This document shows, piece after piece, positions 12,641 to 25,390 of a DNA stretch of 64,000 nucleotides (position 1 is its first letter; each line of letters starts with the position of its first letter). The stretch is from the NCBI GenBank assembly GCA_958496175.1, contig OY292276.1, positions 61,579,080 through 61,643,079 of the forward strand, read 5' to 3'. The stretch is from Sisyra terminalis. Its lineage: Eukaryota; Arthropoda; Insecta; Neuroptera; Sisyridae. Position numbers and translations under genes: made by a program. The notes under the pieces were generated by a model. That model saw only the letters and a list, made by a program, of their open reading frames with translations. It made no database searches and was not told where the DNA came from.

Positions 12641-14220
12641 TTTGAGGTAGAACCATTAGTGCTTTCATAAATGTAACAAAACGTACTTAAGTGGAACTCT
12701 GTTTTTTTTTTTTGGAAAATTATAAGTTATGTAATTGGGACTTCTTTCATTGTAATTATAGGGGCAATCGATCTTCAAAAACTATATAAAAAAAGTACTA
12801 AACTTCTAAAATGGGAAAAGCTTATTCTTCTGTAAATAAATTACAATCAGCAAATTTTGTAGTAAAATAAACGGTCCTGTAAAAGATGAGTCCTTTGACC
12901 TCTTATTTAGCACTCTATTTAATGTATAGTTTCCGGACATTTGTTTTAAAATCTTTCCGGTAGGTCACTTGGCACTGCATGCTTCAGTCTATGTGTTACT
13001 GATTGGTCCATGAGGTTGGTCAGTTACATAACTTAGAGCTTTTCTGGGTAGATTAGAGGATTTTTTAGAGGAAGTTCCCATTACTCAAGGTAATGGAGAA
13101 TATCCGTTTCATGACTGTAATTTTTTTCGGAGGAAATTATTTTATTGAATTACCAAAAATTTGGATATTCTCGTATAGTCAGATATAAACGAAAAACATA
13201 ATGGTTAAAAGCAGAATTTACTTGTGTGGCTCCAAAAGTATGAAATTTAATCATTGAATTGATTATAATATAGTTTCCTTTAAAATTCTATTATGTTGTC
13301 AATTAAAAATATTTTCCTCATTATGCCATCAAACGATTTTGGTTAAGTGGAGACATATGAGACGATGAGTAAATACATAGATATTTGCATTATGGAATTT
13401 GAATTTGAAAAATATAAAATCTTTCTTACAACAAAAGCTTTGACTAAAAAAAAAAATGTAATGAAAGACAGAAGAGGGAGAAGTTGGACTAAAATACATT
13501 ACACTAATAAACGGGAAAACTTCATTGAATGAATTCAAGCGTGTATTTTTCATTCGTTTTCATATTCAAACAAATCTTTTGATTTTATTTTTCTCTGCAT
13601 TTGTGTGTGTGTGCCTATGTTTACGAATGTTCACGTAAATACCTCTACACATACAATAACATAAAAAAATTCTATAAACTAGTCAGAGAAAGATTTTGCC
13701 TCTTGCTTTCACATCCTTTGCTTTATCAAATATGAAAATGGGAAGGTTGCCGAGTATTCGCGGCGTTAGCCACATGCTGAATGTTCCTTTCATATTTACA
13801 TCATATTTTCTATTTTATATATTAGATGAAATAGATTTTTTATTTTTTACTTTATTTTATTTTATAACTCCCCCGCATTAGTCGAATGGCTTTTTTCATC
13901 GGCAATGGATGCACATTTTATTATAATGCACCTTTCAATACATTCAGTTTAATCGATTTAATTTTAATAAATACTCTTCTGGCTTTTGCTGTTACATTTT
14001 TTTTTTGAATTGATTATTATTTTTCCCAAAAATTTACTAAAATTCATTTGACGGAATTGTTAATTTTTTTCCAACTTTTATACGAATATTTATACTTATA
14101 CGATTTTTACCTGCTAATTAGTTTAAGAGTTAAATGAATCTGTAAACCTAACGGTGAAATATTAAATTAATAATGCTACCTTTGTTTTTGCCTAATGGTA
14201 AAGTGAGTATACTTTATCAC
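12641..14220. other. Intergenic, gene-free
   Basis: AT-rich. It contains a 60-bp fragment (about 13060-13125) shared with the interior of the MITE at 10781-11008. The stretch 13690-13800 is slightly GC-richer but has no supported coding frame. Confidence 0.4.
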
Positions 14221-14586
14221 TATACTATGTATACAATATATAAAATATATTGCAGTCCAATTTATGTAGTATAGTTTACTATAATAATATATAAAAATCA
14301 TAAATTTGAACAGAAGTTCAAACAAAAATATTCGTGACGTATTGCCCAGATACGTATTTCGATTGCCAAACAATCTTCATCAGTGGTCATCAAGTAATTT
14401 GGATCACTTCGTAACTGTTTTGTAATGAAGATTGCTTGGCAATCGAAATACGTATCTGGGCAAAACGTCACGAATATTTTTGTTTGAGCTTTTGTTCAAA
14501 TTTATGTTTATGGTATGATTTTATATTAAATTATGCTACATAAATTTGACCGAAATATATTCTATGTATTGTATACACAGTATAAC
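14221..14586. repeat. Foldback element family B, copy 1
   Basis: Inverted arms of about 170 bp meet near 14400. Each runs from GTATACAATATATA, through AAATTTGAACAGAAG and ACGTATTTCGATTGCC, to a centre containing GGTCATCAAGTA. Eight copies or fragments of this family are in the window. There is no coding capacity. Confidence 0.85.
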
Positions 14587-14817
14587 GGTTCAAAAAATCA
14601 TATTTTGGTCTTTGGAGTAGTTTTTCGCAAGTGAAGATATAACGATCGACGTTTCTTAGCTTTTAATTCCGGGAACTCAGTATTCCTGTTTTGACTATAA
14701 TTGTTGGTTCATTTCTAAGGTTTTCAGGGACTCATCTAAAGTTTAATTTGAGAATTTTGATTCAATAATTCCTCCAATTTAGGATCTTCTTATCATACTG
14801 ATTAGACTGATTCAAAA

Positions 14818-15276
14818 AAAATGATTGGTATAATAAGCTTTCTTAATCTCTTCATTAGTATAGTGATATAATCAAAATAAGATTTTTTCGCTGACTTTGA
14901 ACAGTTATACTGTGTATACAATATATAGAAATCATACCACCAACATAAATTTGAACAGAAGCTCAAACAAAAATATTCGTGACGTATTGGCCAGATACGT
15001 ACTTCGATTGCCAAGCAATCTTCTTCACAATACAGTTACGGAGTGATCCAAACTACTTGATGACCACTGAGGAAGATTGCTTGGTAATCGAAGTACGTAT
15101 CTGGGCAATACGTCACGAATATTTTTGTTTGAGCTTCTGTTCAAATTTATGTTGGTGGTATGATTTTTATATATTGTATACACAGTAGAACTGTTCAAAG
15201 GCAGCGAAAAAATCTTATTTTGATTATATCACTATACTAATGAAGAGATTAAGAAAGCTTATTATACCAATAATGA
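14818..15276. repeat. Foldback element family B, copy 2 (extended arms)
   Basis: A near-perfect palindrome of about 460 bp centred near 15047. The arms extend beyond the usual family ends through CAGCGAAAAAATCTTATTTT to TTGGTATAATAAGCTTTCTT, so about 75 bp of apparently flanking sequence is also mirrored. Confidence 0.85.
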
Positions 15277-15599
15277 GAATAATTACAAAAGATTATAGCT
15301 CTGAAATATGTATAATAAAAGTTTTTCATCCTTACAAAAAATATTTGTACCGCATATGAAAGTTTTCCCATCGTATCGATAGTGTTCCAAATGATTTATT
15401 TTCCGAGCTTAAAACGAGAAAAATGATGAACCAATAAATCTCGAATAAAAACCAATTTTTTTATACGTATGGATTTGTTTTATTCGAACGTATTTGACTA
15501 ACCAATCAGTGTTCATTGTACACGCTACGAACAATGGACAATGATGATTCCGTAAACGGAGAAAATTAAAATCTGCTACAACAAACATCAACTCTGTGT

Positions 15600-16091
15600 A
15601 CATAGTAGATAAATATACGAGTACAAAATAAAAAAAAAATTGTATAGATATTATTGTTTAATACACAAGTTTGCGGTACATCAACCAAAACACATAATCA
15701 TCCTCCACACCACGACGCCAAAACCTTCTCGTCTCTCTTGGCCGGGAATTGAAAACTCGCACGTTCCACACCCCATCCCCCATTGTTTTGATTAAATTTA
15801 GGAAAAAATATAATTTTTAAGGAATTAACATTTTTTCTTTTCTTTGCAAGTTAATCGAGAGCTGGCCGCCCAACTGGAGGATAAATGTCGACGAATTTCC
15901 GTTGGTGTGTGTGTGTAAGCGAAACCTCTGCGAGCTGTATGTATATATCCATCACAGGAATGGGAGAGCTTTCGGATGAGGATGAGTTGGTTAGGGGCGG
16001 CGCACACCACATGCGGCTGAATGGAGATTAATTTGTATTGTTCGCGAGAAATGATTAAAATCTCCGTATATCACATCCAAGGCAGAACCAC

Positions 16092-16122
<31 letters not shown>

Positions 16123-16250
16123 TGCGAGTAAAATGCGATGAACGAATGAAAATATGGTGCATATCGAATGAAGCAGGGAATCAGATGGGGCTTTCTTATA
16201 TATGTTTATCCTGCCAAACTGAGGAGAGGAATGAGACACTTTGAAATGAG
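15600..16250. other. Second GC-richer unique island with AAT microsatellite
   Basis: The segments 15690-15790 and 15850-16020 are GC-richer and single-copy in the window. An (AAT)n run lies at 16092-16122. No coherent coding frame, splice sites or domain found. It resembles the 8340-9610 island in composition and may be regulatory or a non-coding exon. Confidence 0.25.
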
Positions 16251-16699
16251 GAAACAGGTACTTATTTTTTTTTTTAGGTGAATAATTGAAGAAAACGTTC
16301 AGATTTTTTTAAATGGTAACAGTAGATATATCTATGAGTGATTCTAAAATCCCGGGATTGGAGATTTAAATGTTATTGGTAGTGAAGGATAGAAGGTTTT
16401 GTTCGATAAATTAATAACGAAATACTTAAAAGTTTTGTTATTTTATACAAGATTAATTTACATATCAGTTGCTTCCACAATTTGATTTTCCGGACGTTCT
16501 TGCTTTTTTCAACTGTCAAAACTTTCTATTTTGTTCACACCCAGCCTTGCATGGCCTTAATATACACGTTCCTGCTATTGATATCACTCCGATGCCCAAT
16601 TTTTTTTTGGGGCAATGCCGTTGGACCTTTTCTTTTACCGACAAATCGCGTTGGTCTTTCTGGTCGGTGCTCGATACCATATTAAAATTGTACATCGGG

Positions 16700-16865
16700 T
16701 ACCATAAACGAAGTACAGAAGTGTAAAAATTATTAGAATCAAAAGAAGATTTTTACTTTCTTCCACCAATGTATCGGCCAGACTGTAAAACATCCAACAT
16801 CAGTTATGGTTTGGAGCTGCATGTCAGCAAAGGTAGGATATACATTGTGGAAGAAAATAGTTAAT
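16700..16865 (+). pseudogene. Tc1-like transposase fragment (upstream part)
   Basis: The plus strand encodes QTVKHPTSVMVWSCMSAKV then GYTLWKKIV. The KHPTSVMVW-C-SAKG motif lies just after the first catalytic Asp region in Tc1/mariner transposases. The frame ends where a palindromic element begins at 16866. The missing continuation of the same protein is found at 39700-39830 on the minus strand. Confidence 0.6.
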
Positions 16866-17290
16866 AGGGTCAAAAAAATCGATTATTTTTTTTTACAAGG
16901 AACACGGAAAAATAGGTTGCTAGACACCTTAAAAAAATTCTCACCAAGTATGAGCTGTTAATTTTAATAGGAAGATCCTCTGCATCGCAGTTTTGTATTT
17001 TTTTCTCAGTCCAATAGAAAAAAATTCATACCTCATCATTTATCGATTGTACAGAAAAATTTCGGAAAGAATTTTTTAGGAAATTTAATGCTCTACAAAA
17101 AAGGTATTCTATATTTTTTCCGTAAGCCTCACCATTTGACAGATATTAAGGATTTAATTTTGATTATTTTAAGACAAATTTCATTTTTGTTTATGAGTTT
17201 ATAACTCGACAATAAATGACTCATATACAATGTGCTATACAAATTTTTGTTGGAAATTAACTGCTCTATAAAAATGGTTTCCTATATTTT
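16866..17290. repeat. Half-copy of palindromic element (P family)
   Basis: It begins GGGTCAAAAAAATCGATTAT and matches the left arm of the complete palindrome at 39831-40480, including CTCACCAAGTATGAGCT and TTAATGCTCTACAAAAAAGG. The mirrored right arm is largely missing. Confidence 0.75.
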
Positions 17291-17539
17291 GGCGATTAAA
17301 TTAACCGTTCAAAATATATTCATCATCAAACTTATAAATTTAAAAAAATAGTTCAATGTCAATAATCATATAATATCCTATCATTATCCGGCATAATGTT
17401 AAACAATAGTTTCAATACGATATTGTCGATAGTGATTGTAGAGTGTAAACGTTCGAGGGTCTTATTACAACACCGTCAAAAGGTATCGTCACATTTTCGA
17501 GCTTCGGCGAATTTAACTTCTCATAAAAGGAAAACTACT

Positions 17540-18251
17540 AAGTGGCGTAGCTACCTAGGGGCTAGGCGGGGCAGTGCCCCGGGGCCCTCAAGCTCAGGAG
17601 GCCGGCAAATCCTTACCAGAAATTTCGATCCAACTGAACTTTTAGAAATTAAGTTGGAAGTCCACTAGTTATGTAAGGAAATAATGAGCAAATATGGAGT
17701 GCTAGAATGTGACCCTACGGAAGTATTTACAGCAATGCTATTATTCTTTACAATTCCTGTCACTTCTGCAGCAGCTAAAAGGCCTTTTATCAAATTAAAA
17801 ATAATAAAAAATTATCTAAGAAATAATATGGGCCAAACTCGACTCCGATATTTATCGCTAATAGCAATTGAAAACAAAACCGCATCAAGCCTGGATTTAA
17901 GCGAAGTTATTGATACTTTTGCGAAAACTAAAGCTGGGAAAAAATTGTAAATTTAATTGTTATTTAGTCTGTTGGTAGGCCCGACCTTTATATAATAAAC
18001 CCTTGAATCTGCTCTATTTCGTTTTATTAGCCAAACCTACCCCAAGTATTAATTGTAATTTATGTTGTTACTGTTTAATATTTTTATTACCTGCCCTGCA
18101 GTACACAAAAAAGGAGCTTAAGTAGCTTAGCATTTTTAAAGTGTTTGTATATTTCATATTTTTATTTGATAAAACCTAATCAGCTTACATCGCAGTGGGG
18201 CCCCATTTTTTAATTTGCCCCAGGTCCCTTGGTTACCTAGCTACGCCACTG
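17540..18251 (+). mobile_element. Internally deleted hAT transposon
   Basis: The termini AGTGGCGTAGCTACCTAGG and its inverse CCTAGCTACGCCACTG are inverted repeats, and GGGGC-rich subterminal sequence lies just inside both ends. Between them is only the C-terminal part of a transposase (17684-17950). Flanking 8-bp duplications are not convincing. Confidence 0.75.
17684..17950 (+). pseudogene. hAT transposase C-terminal dimerisation domain
   Basis: An 88-codon frame contains FTIPVTSAAAKRPFIKLKII followed by KNYLRNNMGQTRL, the conserved core of the hAT dimerisation domain (FTIPVTSASAERSFSKLK-type in ZMYM1/ZBED-like transposases). The catalytic RNase H-like core is absent, so this is a remnant with no expected activity. 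Confidence 0.85.
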
Positions 18252-18736
18252 ATCTATCATATAAATTATAACTAATAAAAGCTATCTTAAATATCGGTGG
18301 TTCGAAGTGGTTCAGTATTTTAATATCGTTTTACTATAAACTTTGTTCTTACGGAACAATTATTGTCCTCTATTTTCCATGTTTCAGTTAAAAGAAAACT
18401 TAAATTAAAAGGCCCGTAACCCATGCGACTGTCAAAAAGAATAAACCACTTTTGCCACTTTTATTGCACATTGCATAACTGCAATGTACCTGGACAATGA
18501 TCTTCAGAGATCCATTCAGAATACTCAGTAGTCTATCAACCACCTATGTATTTAGTTCAGTAGTTGGAAAATTCCTTTACATTTCATCAAAAGCCTGACC
18601 AAAATCTTTTCTCTAAAACACTTCTCCAGCCGGAGCTTATCGTGATGGACGTCATGAAAATTCCGTGAAATGAAAAAAAGACATCTGTTAAATATTGAGG
18701 AATACTGTTGGGCTCTAAATTTACCAGGAAAAGTCA
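18252..18736. other. Intergenic, no feature recognised
   Basis: A short AT-rich stretch between the hAT remnant and the second Helitron. Nothing identified. Confidence 0.4.
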
Positions 18737-20117
18737 TCTATTATTATAAAGAGGAAAGATTTGATTGTTTGTTTGCTTTGAATAGGCTCCGAAACTACTG
18801 GACCGATTTGAAAAATTGTTTCACTGTTAGGAAGCTACACTATTTCCGGTGAACATAAGCTATATTCAATTTTCACAAAAATTAGGGATCCATACTAAAG
18901 CTCCAATAATGTGTGAAAAAATTACTAAAAAACTTTCTTACATCGCGTGCGCTGGTGATTTAACTAAAGAACGGAACAACCGAATTTAATGAAACTTTAT
19001 ACTAAGATACAACACAATTACCCACACACGTTAGGCTATTTATCATTCCTTAAAAATAATAAGGGAATGTACCCCCTACGTAAAAACTGAGGGATGAAAA
19101 AAAAATTTACTTTAGATAGGCGAGTTATATATCATTGAAAAGGTATTTAAAAGTTAAAAAATGATCTGTATTAATATTTTCAGTTGAACTATTAAAAAGC
19201 ACAGTAATTTAATTTAAAGTTCAAAAAATTGCCTTTTTGAAATATAAATGTTTTTATCGATAATAATCTGACAGTAAACTTTTTTTTTACAAATTTGTTG
19301 TAAATAGATTCTTAGGGTTGCTCAGTAAGGAAATATTAACGAAAAAAATGTAATAGTAATAATAATAATAGTAATAAAGCTTAAAGTAAATACGTTTTTA
19401 AAACCGTGCATATATAAAACGGTGTATTTATATACTCCTCTGACTGATGAAATTTTAATATTCGGTGTATTCCTTATAGGAAGTAGGCATGTGATAAGAT
19501 TTTTTTTTTTAAAATTCCTACCCTAACAGACAAGGGCGGATTCAGGTTTTTTTTCTTGGGGGGGGACAATATCTTTTATTTGCAAGTGCGTGAAAGGGAT
19601 CACGAAAAAAGTTCGCAATTCCAGCCAGAAATCATCATAATGATAAATAATAAATTATCATATCATCATAATGATAAAAGAAATTTAAAATCCTCTTCCA
19701 GAGCAAAAGGCATACGCCAAATCGTGTATGGTGAACTCTGGACTATCCAATATGGTTTAATTATATAGTTGAAATTCAGATATTTCAATAATAAGTTTAA
19801 AGATACATAATGGTTATACATGATTATGGAAGAACTGGGTTTCGTGCAATTGTACAAATTTCAATTTCGCGGTTGTGTTGTACAGTGCAATAGTGTAATA
19901 GTTTTTGGAAAAAGGTTTATTCGGGAATCGAAAAAGGGAGATGGGGTTATTTTGACGCGAGTATTTTGATACCTTTTGACTTTTTTTAGTCATAATTAAG
20001 ACCGAATTTATTGAACTTGGCGATATTTTTTATTTGATGTATGATGTAGTATGATTATATTTTTCGTGAAAGAATAAGAAAATACGTTACGCAGACGAAG
20101 TCGCGGGGATCAGTTGG
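18737..20117 (+). mobile_element. Non-autonomous Helitron, copy 2
   Basis: It starts TCTATTATTATAAAGAGG after host A (18736) and ends GGGGATCAGTTGG before host T. The terminal CTAG of copy 1 is mutated to TTGG, and the terminal palindrome is CGCA...CGCG. It is similar along its whole length to the inverted copy at 11265-12640 (1381 versus 1376 bp). It has no coding content; the open frame at 19556-19768 is incidental. Confidence 0.85.
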
Positions 20118-20685
20118 TGTAGATTAAAGTATTATTTTTTTTTACCAGTAAATTACTGCTAAAATATTTAACATTAAAATCAATTATATCAATTAATTGA
20201 AAAGTATAATACATTTAAAGATAATTGTTTTAAATATAAATTTTTGGCAATTTTGTTCGTAAATAGCTTGAGCTGTTTGGACAAAAATCTTATCACCAAC
20301 AAAAGTATTTGAGGGCCCCTAATCGAAGACATTATCAAATAATTTGTGAGAACTAATTGAAATGACCTTTTATTATCGTTTTAGATAATAAACGTTTATT
20401 TTTATTTATTGATTATAACATAATATACGGATATTATTTCACGGTCGTTTGAAATGAAGAAAAAAGACTTCTTTCAATTTGTCACTTAAAATAATTTACT
20501 ATAAATTAATCATGAACCAAATATTACCAAAATTTTAGTTGTCTTAGATATTTTTGAATATTTTTTTTCGTTTATGTAGGTACAAAGAATGGGAAATTAT
20601 TATTATTGGTAAAAGAAAGAATATTTCATAAAAATGAGGTTTTATTTTAATGTATTAAAACGATGATCGATTTTACATATTTGTT
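20118..20685. other. 3' flank of PPT1, no further feature
   Basis: AT-rich. The stop codon of PPT1 overlaps a reverse-strand AATAAA (20690-20685). No second gene seen. Confidence 0.4.
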
Positions 20686-21861
20686 TTATTTTAGATATGG
20701 ATCTATGATGTTTTCGACAAACCATTCATCAGAGAATTGCAAATGATTGCCATCGAGACTGAGAAAATCTAATTTTCCGTCTTGGTCCATTTGTTTCAAA
20801 CCCAGCTGATCCTAGAAGAAGAAATTAAATTTAAATTACATAAATTCACTGATTGTATATTATGTAATGTAAAAAAAAGTTTTTTTTCTTCTTACATTTA
20901 TATAGAGATCGGAGTGCTGCAAATCGACGGTTTCAACATCTTGACCTGGTATGTAAAAACCGAACCATTCACTATCGACAGGTTGAACCATTGTGTCGTT
21001 ATTAAAACGAACCATGACAAATTTGTTTAATTTCTGTAAATTAGTTTTGTAGTCCTCGTTCACGGTCACTTCATTGTTGATATCAGCCAAGAAAATGCTG
21101 CGCTTACGGTATTTGGCCTCATTGTACGGATCGTGCCAGTAAGATGCTTGCACTAGAGTTTTTTGGATTTCGCTAATTGAAAAGAAAAATAGATTTTTGG
21201 CGTTACTTTCTTAATCATTTAGAAAAACTATTTACGGATTATAAGCTCCAAAGTTCAACATGTTGCGTAGATAGTCGCACATTTTGTGTGAAATTGCAAT
21301 ACAATTGGGAAGTCCATAGACGCCCTGATGTTGGCCACCGATCGAAATCAAATTGTGCATTGGAGGACTAGGACAACGTTGTGCCACTGCTCTCCTATAA
21401 AATGATGAGATATAAATTGAAAAAAATGTACAAATACGATTTTCATTTGCAATGACTTACAAAAATTGAGCACCTTGCGAAAATCCTATCGCGTTATAGC
21501 CGTTTTGTAGTTTCGGGTCGGCGGCAATTTTTTTGCACACCTCACTTACCTGGTCGTTGGCTTTTTCAAAGAATCCATTGGAAAAATCGGCCACAATGTT
21601 ATTACCGATTTCCAAAGACACGACATAAACGTCCTTAATATTTCTCTTGATTGTTCGTTTTACATGTCCCATACTCAAAGGATTGCAGCAAGTGTCGCCT
21701 ATGGAAAAATTTGCAAAAAATATTTTCAACCAATTTGATAGAAATTAAACAAATTTACCCATTCCGTGCCAAAGCACCACCGGTGTTGGTGCATCTTGAA
21801 CCGAACAACTCACAAACAATGCCAATAAAACTGCAATAAAGCAGTGGAAAATCCGAACCAT
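20686..21861 (-). CDS. Ppt1: Palmitoyl-protein thioesterase 1
   Basis: Five exons (21861-21759, 21698-21461, 21394-21236, 21172-20896, 20811-20686) join in phase to a 300-residue protein; human PPT1 has 306. Introns are 60, 66, 63 and 84 bp. Residues 1-22 form a signal peptide for lysosomal sorting. [19 protein letters not shown] follows, then the nucleophile motif GFSQG with Ser108. [20 protein letters not shown] and [20 protein letters not shown] carry Asp226, and [12 protein letters not shown] carries His282. The Ser-Asp-His triad is offset by exactly 7 from human S115/D233/H289. The enzyme removes palmitate from S-acylated proteins in the lysosome. The gene looks intact, and no partner gene is nearby. 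Confidence 0.96.
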
Positions 21862-22643
21862 TATGTTAACGTTTAAAGTAATCAATTAAATGAAACTTCA
21901 AGTTATCAAGTAGCGTTTTATAGTGAAAATTAATCGACGATATTTATTATCTTTGAATTGAATCCGTTTGATGAATACAAAACTGAGGTAGTACATACAC
22001 ATTGACTGGTTCAATAAAAGTACAAAGCCAATTTTACATGTGCATGTAAGTCTCTGTACAGAGTTCAATAATCTAATTACGTGAAATGTTTCTCTCAAAT
22101 GAAATATTTTTCGCTCATTGTCTCATTTTCTCATATATGCAAATTAAATATGAAACTTAAACTTAATGACGTCACAATGGTTCGCGTTGAAGTCGTTATC
22201 ATTATGCGTTGGTACTTTTCGCAACGATAATTTTAGGTTTGTTAAAGGAAAATAATCACAAACATTCGTTTAGTTCAATTTGAACGATTTCATCAGGTGC
22301 ATAATGCAATTTAAAAGTTGCAAGTGCATATTATGACCGCGTTAACATTGTTTTAATTAGGTAATGTTTGGGATTTATTTTAAAGACTTGAAGAATATAA
22401 TCGTTTAGAGAATTGTTTTGATGATAACTGATTTTAACAAAACTTTTTTACTGAAAGAATGGTAAGATTAAACTGGCTCACATTTTAACAGTAAATGGAA
22501 AGGGTTAAGCCCAGTTGTAAATCATTTGTGGTCACAATATAGTTTTTATGTCAAACCAGTTTCTTGAGGCATTTTAAATCGTTGAAATCGTACGAATGGC
22601 TAAAATGTTGAATGAATTAGAAATATGAAGGGTACAGGTGGTA
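21862..22643. other. PPT1 upstream region
   Basis: Presumed promoter and 5' UTR of the minus-strand PPT1 gene. No coding frame or repeat recognised up to the MITE at 22644. Confidence 0.4.
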
Positions 22644-22795
22644 CAAGGTTTGTAAATTACACAGGTTGCTCCACTAGAAAAAAAATGACGTCACACGAAG
22701 AATTTTGAAATTGATCAGTTTGAAAAAATGTACGAATTTCTTCTGGATACGTCACGTAGCCACCATGAGGCCACCTGTGTATTTTATAAACCTTG
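22644..22795. mobile_element. MULE-like MITE, copy 2
   Basis: 152 bp with ends CAAGGTTTGTAAATTACACA and TATTTTATAAACCTTG. Flanking 9-bp repeats caggtggta / caggtggtg (22635-22643, 22796-22804) match at 8 of 9 positions. The interior has TGACGTCA and GATACGTCACGTAGCC. Confidence 0.88.
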
Positions 22796-22970
22796 CAGGT
22801 GGTGTAGGTAAAAACGTAAATTGTTCAAACAAGTTTAATATAGATTGTATATTTACAACTGGATATTTTAGGATTACTTATTTATGATATTTTTTGGGTT
22901 GAACAAAATTTAAGTTCGATTGAATCGATTAAGTTCAAATTATTTTCAATTTTTAGGTTTTTATATACAA

Positions 22971-25390
22971 CTAGCTGAATCCGACAGACGTTGTCCTGCC
23001 AGCCTATGGAAAAAATGCCTGTGAATTATTAAAATCACTTCCCTTGTCAACCCGCAGCATTTCTCGCTGTACCAAGTAAATAGATATACATTTATCAATT
23101 ACGTTTTGAGAAAATTTGCTCTACCTCTAAAAATCACTGTACGATCATAACAATGAAGTATTGACAGTTAGCGGCTATTATATTGACCGTTGAAAAAACC
23201 GTTTTATTGCAATCGCAGGTATATTGCTGACGTAAAACAGGCCGTTCACGTTCCAACTTGCAGTTCAACTAGTCGGATTGCCCATATGATCCGCTAGACA
23301 TCCCACTTCCAAACAACACCATTCACGGTCCGACTTTAGATCCAATTTCAAAAGTCGGACCACTAGTTGGACTGCAAGTCGGAGCGTGAATGGCATGCTT
23401 AAGAAAAAGATAAAAACAATCTTTACAGCGGATTGTATATCGTGACAAAATTTGAGCTAAATCGATGCAGAACTTTTTGAACTTTTGAAATCTACGCAAA
23501 CCAATATAACAATTTTATATATGTAGATAAACGATATATTATTCATTGTTTATGTGGATTAGAGGTGGCCATCCCGTGGATCACAAAAGGCACCCTTGAC
23601 AATTTTTTCGACGAAATGCATGACTTATAAATTACATTTTATAATGACCAAATTGGTGAAAATCAAAATATTAAAAAATGATTACATTGTATCTAAATTT
23701 ATTATGGAAAATTTGAGATATAACTTCGAAAGTGGTCCGCCATATCATTTTGGTTGGCCACCTCTGATTTCAAGTATACTGATTTTTCGATATCTTAAAA
23801 AAGAATATAGATATTTAATTAAATGTTCCAATTTATATCCAATCAATGGGTATCCATTTATTTATTTTAATCGACCTCCTTCTAAATGCTACATTTATTA
23901 TTAATAATTAAACGTAAATAGGCAACCTTTTCTTCTGAAAAAAAATAATTGAACTTGATTACAAAGTTTCTATCAAATCAGTAAAGTTGTCTTCCGATTG
24001 GAATCATAAGTGAAATCAAAATAAAATATTCGCCAACTATTTAAATTGGACTTGTTTGTGACCTTTATACTTATTGTTGGCGAAATACTAAGATCTACCT
24101 GAAAACAAAACATCGAAATCGATAAATCTGTTCTTCAATCATACGATAGAATTCAGGTAGACAAATATTAAAGTTCAATTTTATCGGCATTTGTCCCATA
24201 ATGATCTCAATATTGTGAACAAAAGGGGTTGCATTCCAAATAGGTGTGAAATTGAAAAGAATTTTACCTGCTCTCAACTGGCGATAATAAATAATATGGT
24301 AATGAGAAAAAGGCAAGTTTATAGGTGTTAATGTGTTTATAATTGACAACAAATAATAAATACTTTAAACTGGTTCCAAATTCCATAAACGACATATTTA
24401 TATCTGCCATTCTCTCATTTTGGTCTTCAAGCTTTTATTATGTTTATTTTTTATCAACAGTTGATAATGTGCATTCCATACTAACGAGTAAACTGGTTTC
24501 CCACTTAACGTGTGAAATCCATACCGGCAAAAGCCATAATAAAAATGAATAATATTTAAATTTCCATTTTATTTCTTATAATTAAGTTATCTATTTGAAG
24601 GTATTATAATAATTTCAAGTCCATATTTTGCCGACACATTTAAATTAAATCTTCATAAAACCTGTTCTTGAATTGTAAGCTAAAATTCAGGTAAATAGAA
24701 ATATACGTTCAATTTTAACAACCTTGGTTCCATAATGTTCAATATTGTGACCGAAACCGGCTTAATTAATTCCAAGCTGGTGTGTGAAATTGAAAGGAAT
24801 TTTACCTGGTCTCAACGGGTGGTCTGAGATAACATAGTAGACGCTTGAAGGCGAAAATGTGAGAAAAAGGTCGATTCAAAGGTGTTACTAATGGATTCGG
24901 AAAAAGGTGTTAATGTATTTATAATTGACAACAAATAATAAATGCCTGAAACTGGTTCCAAATTCCCGAACAACATATTTCTTTCATTTTGGCCTTCAAG
25001 ATTTAACTCTGTTATTTCATATCAACAGTTGAAAGTACGAATGCTTGCATTCCATACTGGCTAACAATTGAAACTGGTTTCGTGCTTTACGTGTGGAATT
25101 CATACTGACAAAAGTTATAACAACAATGATACCTACTCGAATTTGCATTTTATCTCTTATTAATTATTAACATATTTAATATTATATTAAAATCAGTTCA
25201 TTTCAATTCGATTATTTATATCTGGGAATGTAGTTTTAAGTTAATAATCATTTAATTATCGAAGTGAACATATTTACAATATGAAGGATTTAACTTTTAT
25301 AGGCATACACTTGTATTTTTCGTATATATATATATATAATTTAATAATATTTTTAATGCTTTTAGAAACAAACCAAATTTGATTTCATGA
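22971..25390 (-). mobile_element. Helitron-like long repeat, copy 1
   Basis: On the minus strand it ends GGATTCAGCTAG before host T. A GGCAG...CTGTC-type hairpin lies about 12 nt upstream, a typical Helitron 3' end. The homologous copy at 53373-56940 runs in the same orientation. Within it, 24095-24600 and 24640-25200 are diverged tandem versions of one segment. No Rep/helicase gene. The outer (5') boundary near 25390 is where similarity to copy 2 fades. Confidence 0.7.

Noticed and set aside
23596..23904. Open frame shared with 54467-54730
   Set aside because: Lies inside the Helitron-like repeat; the copies differ by frameshift and resemble no protein.
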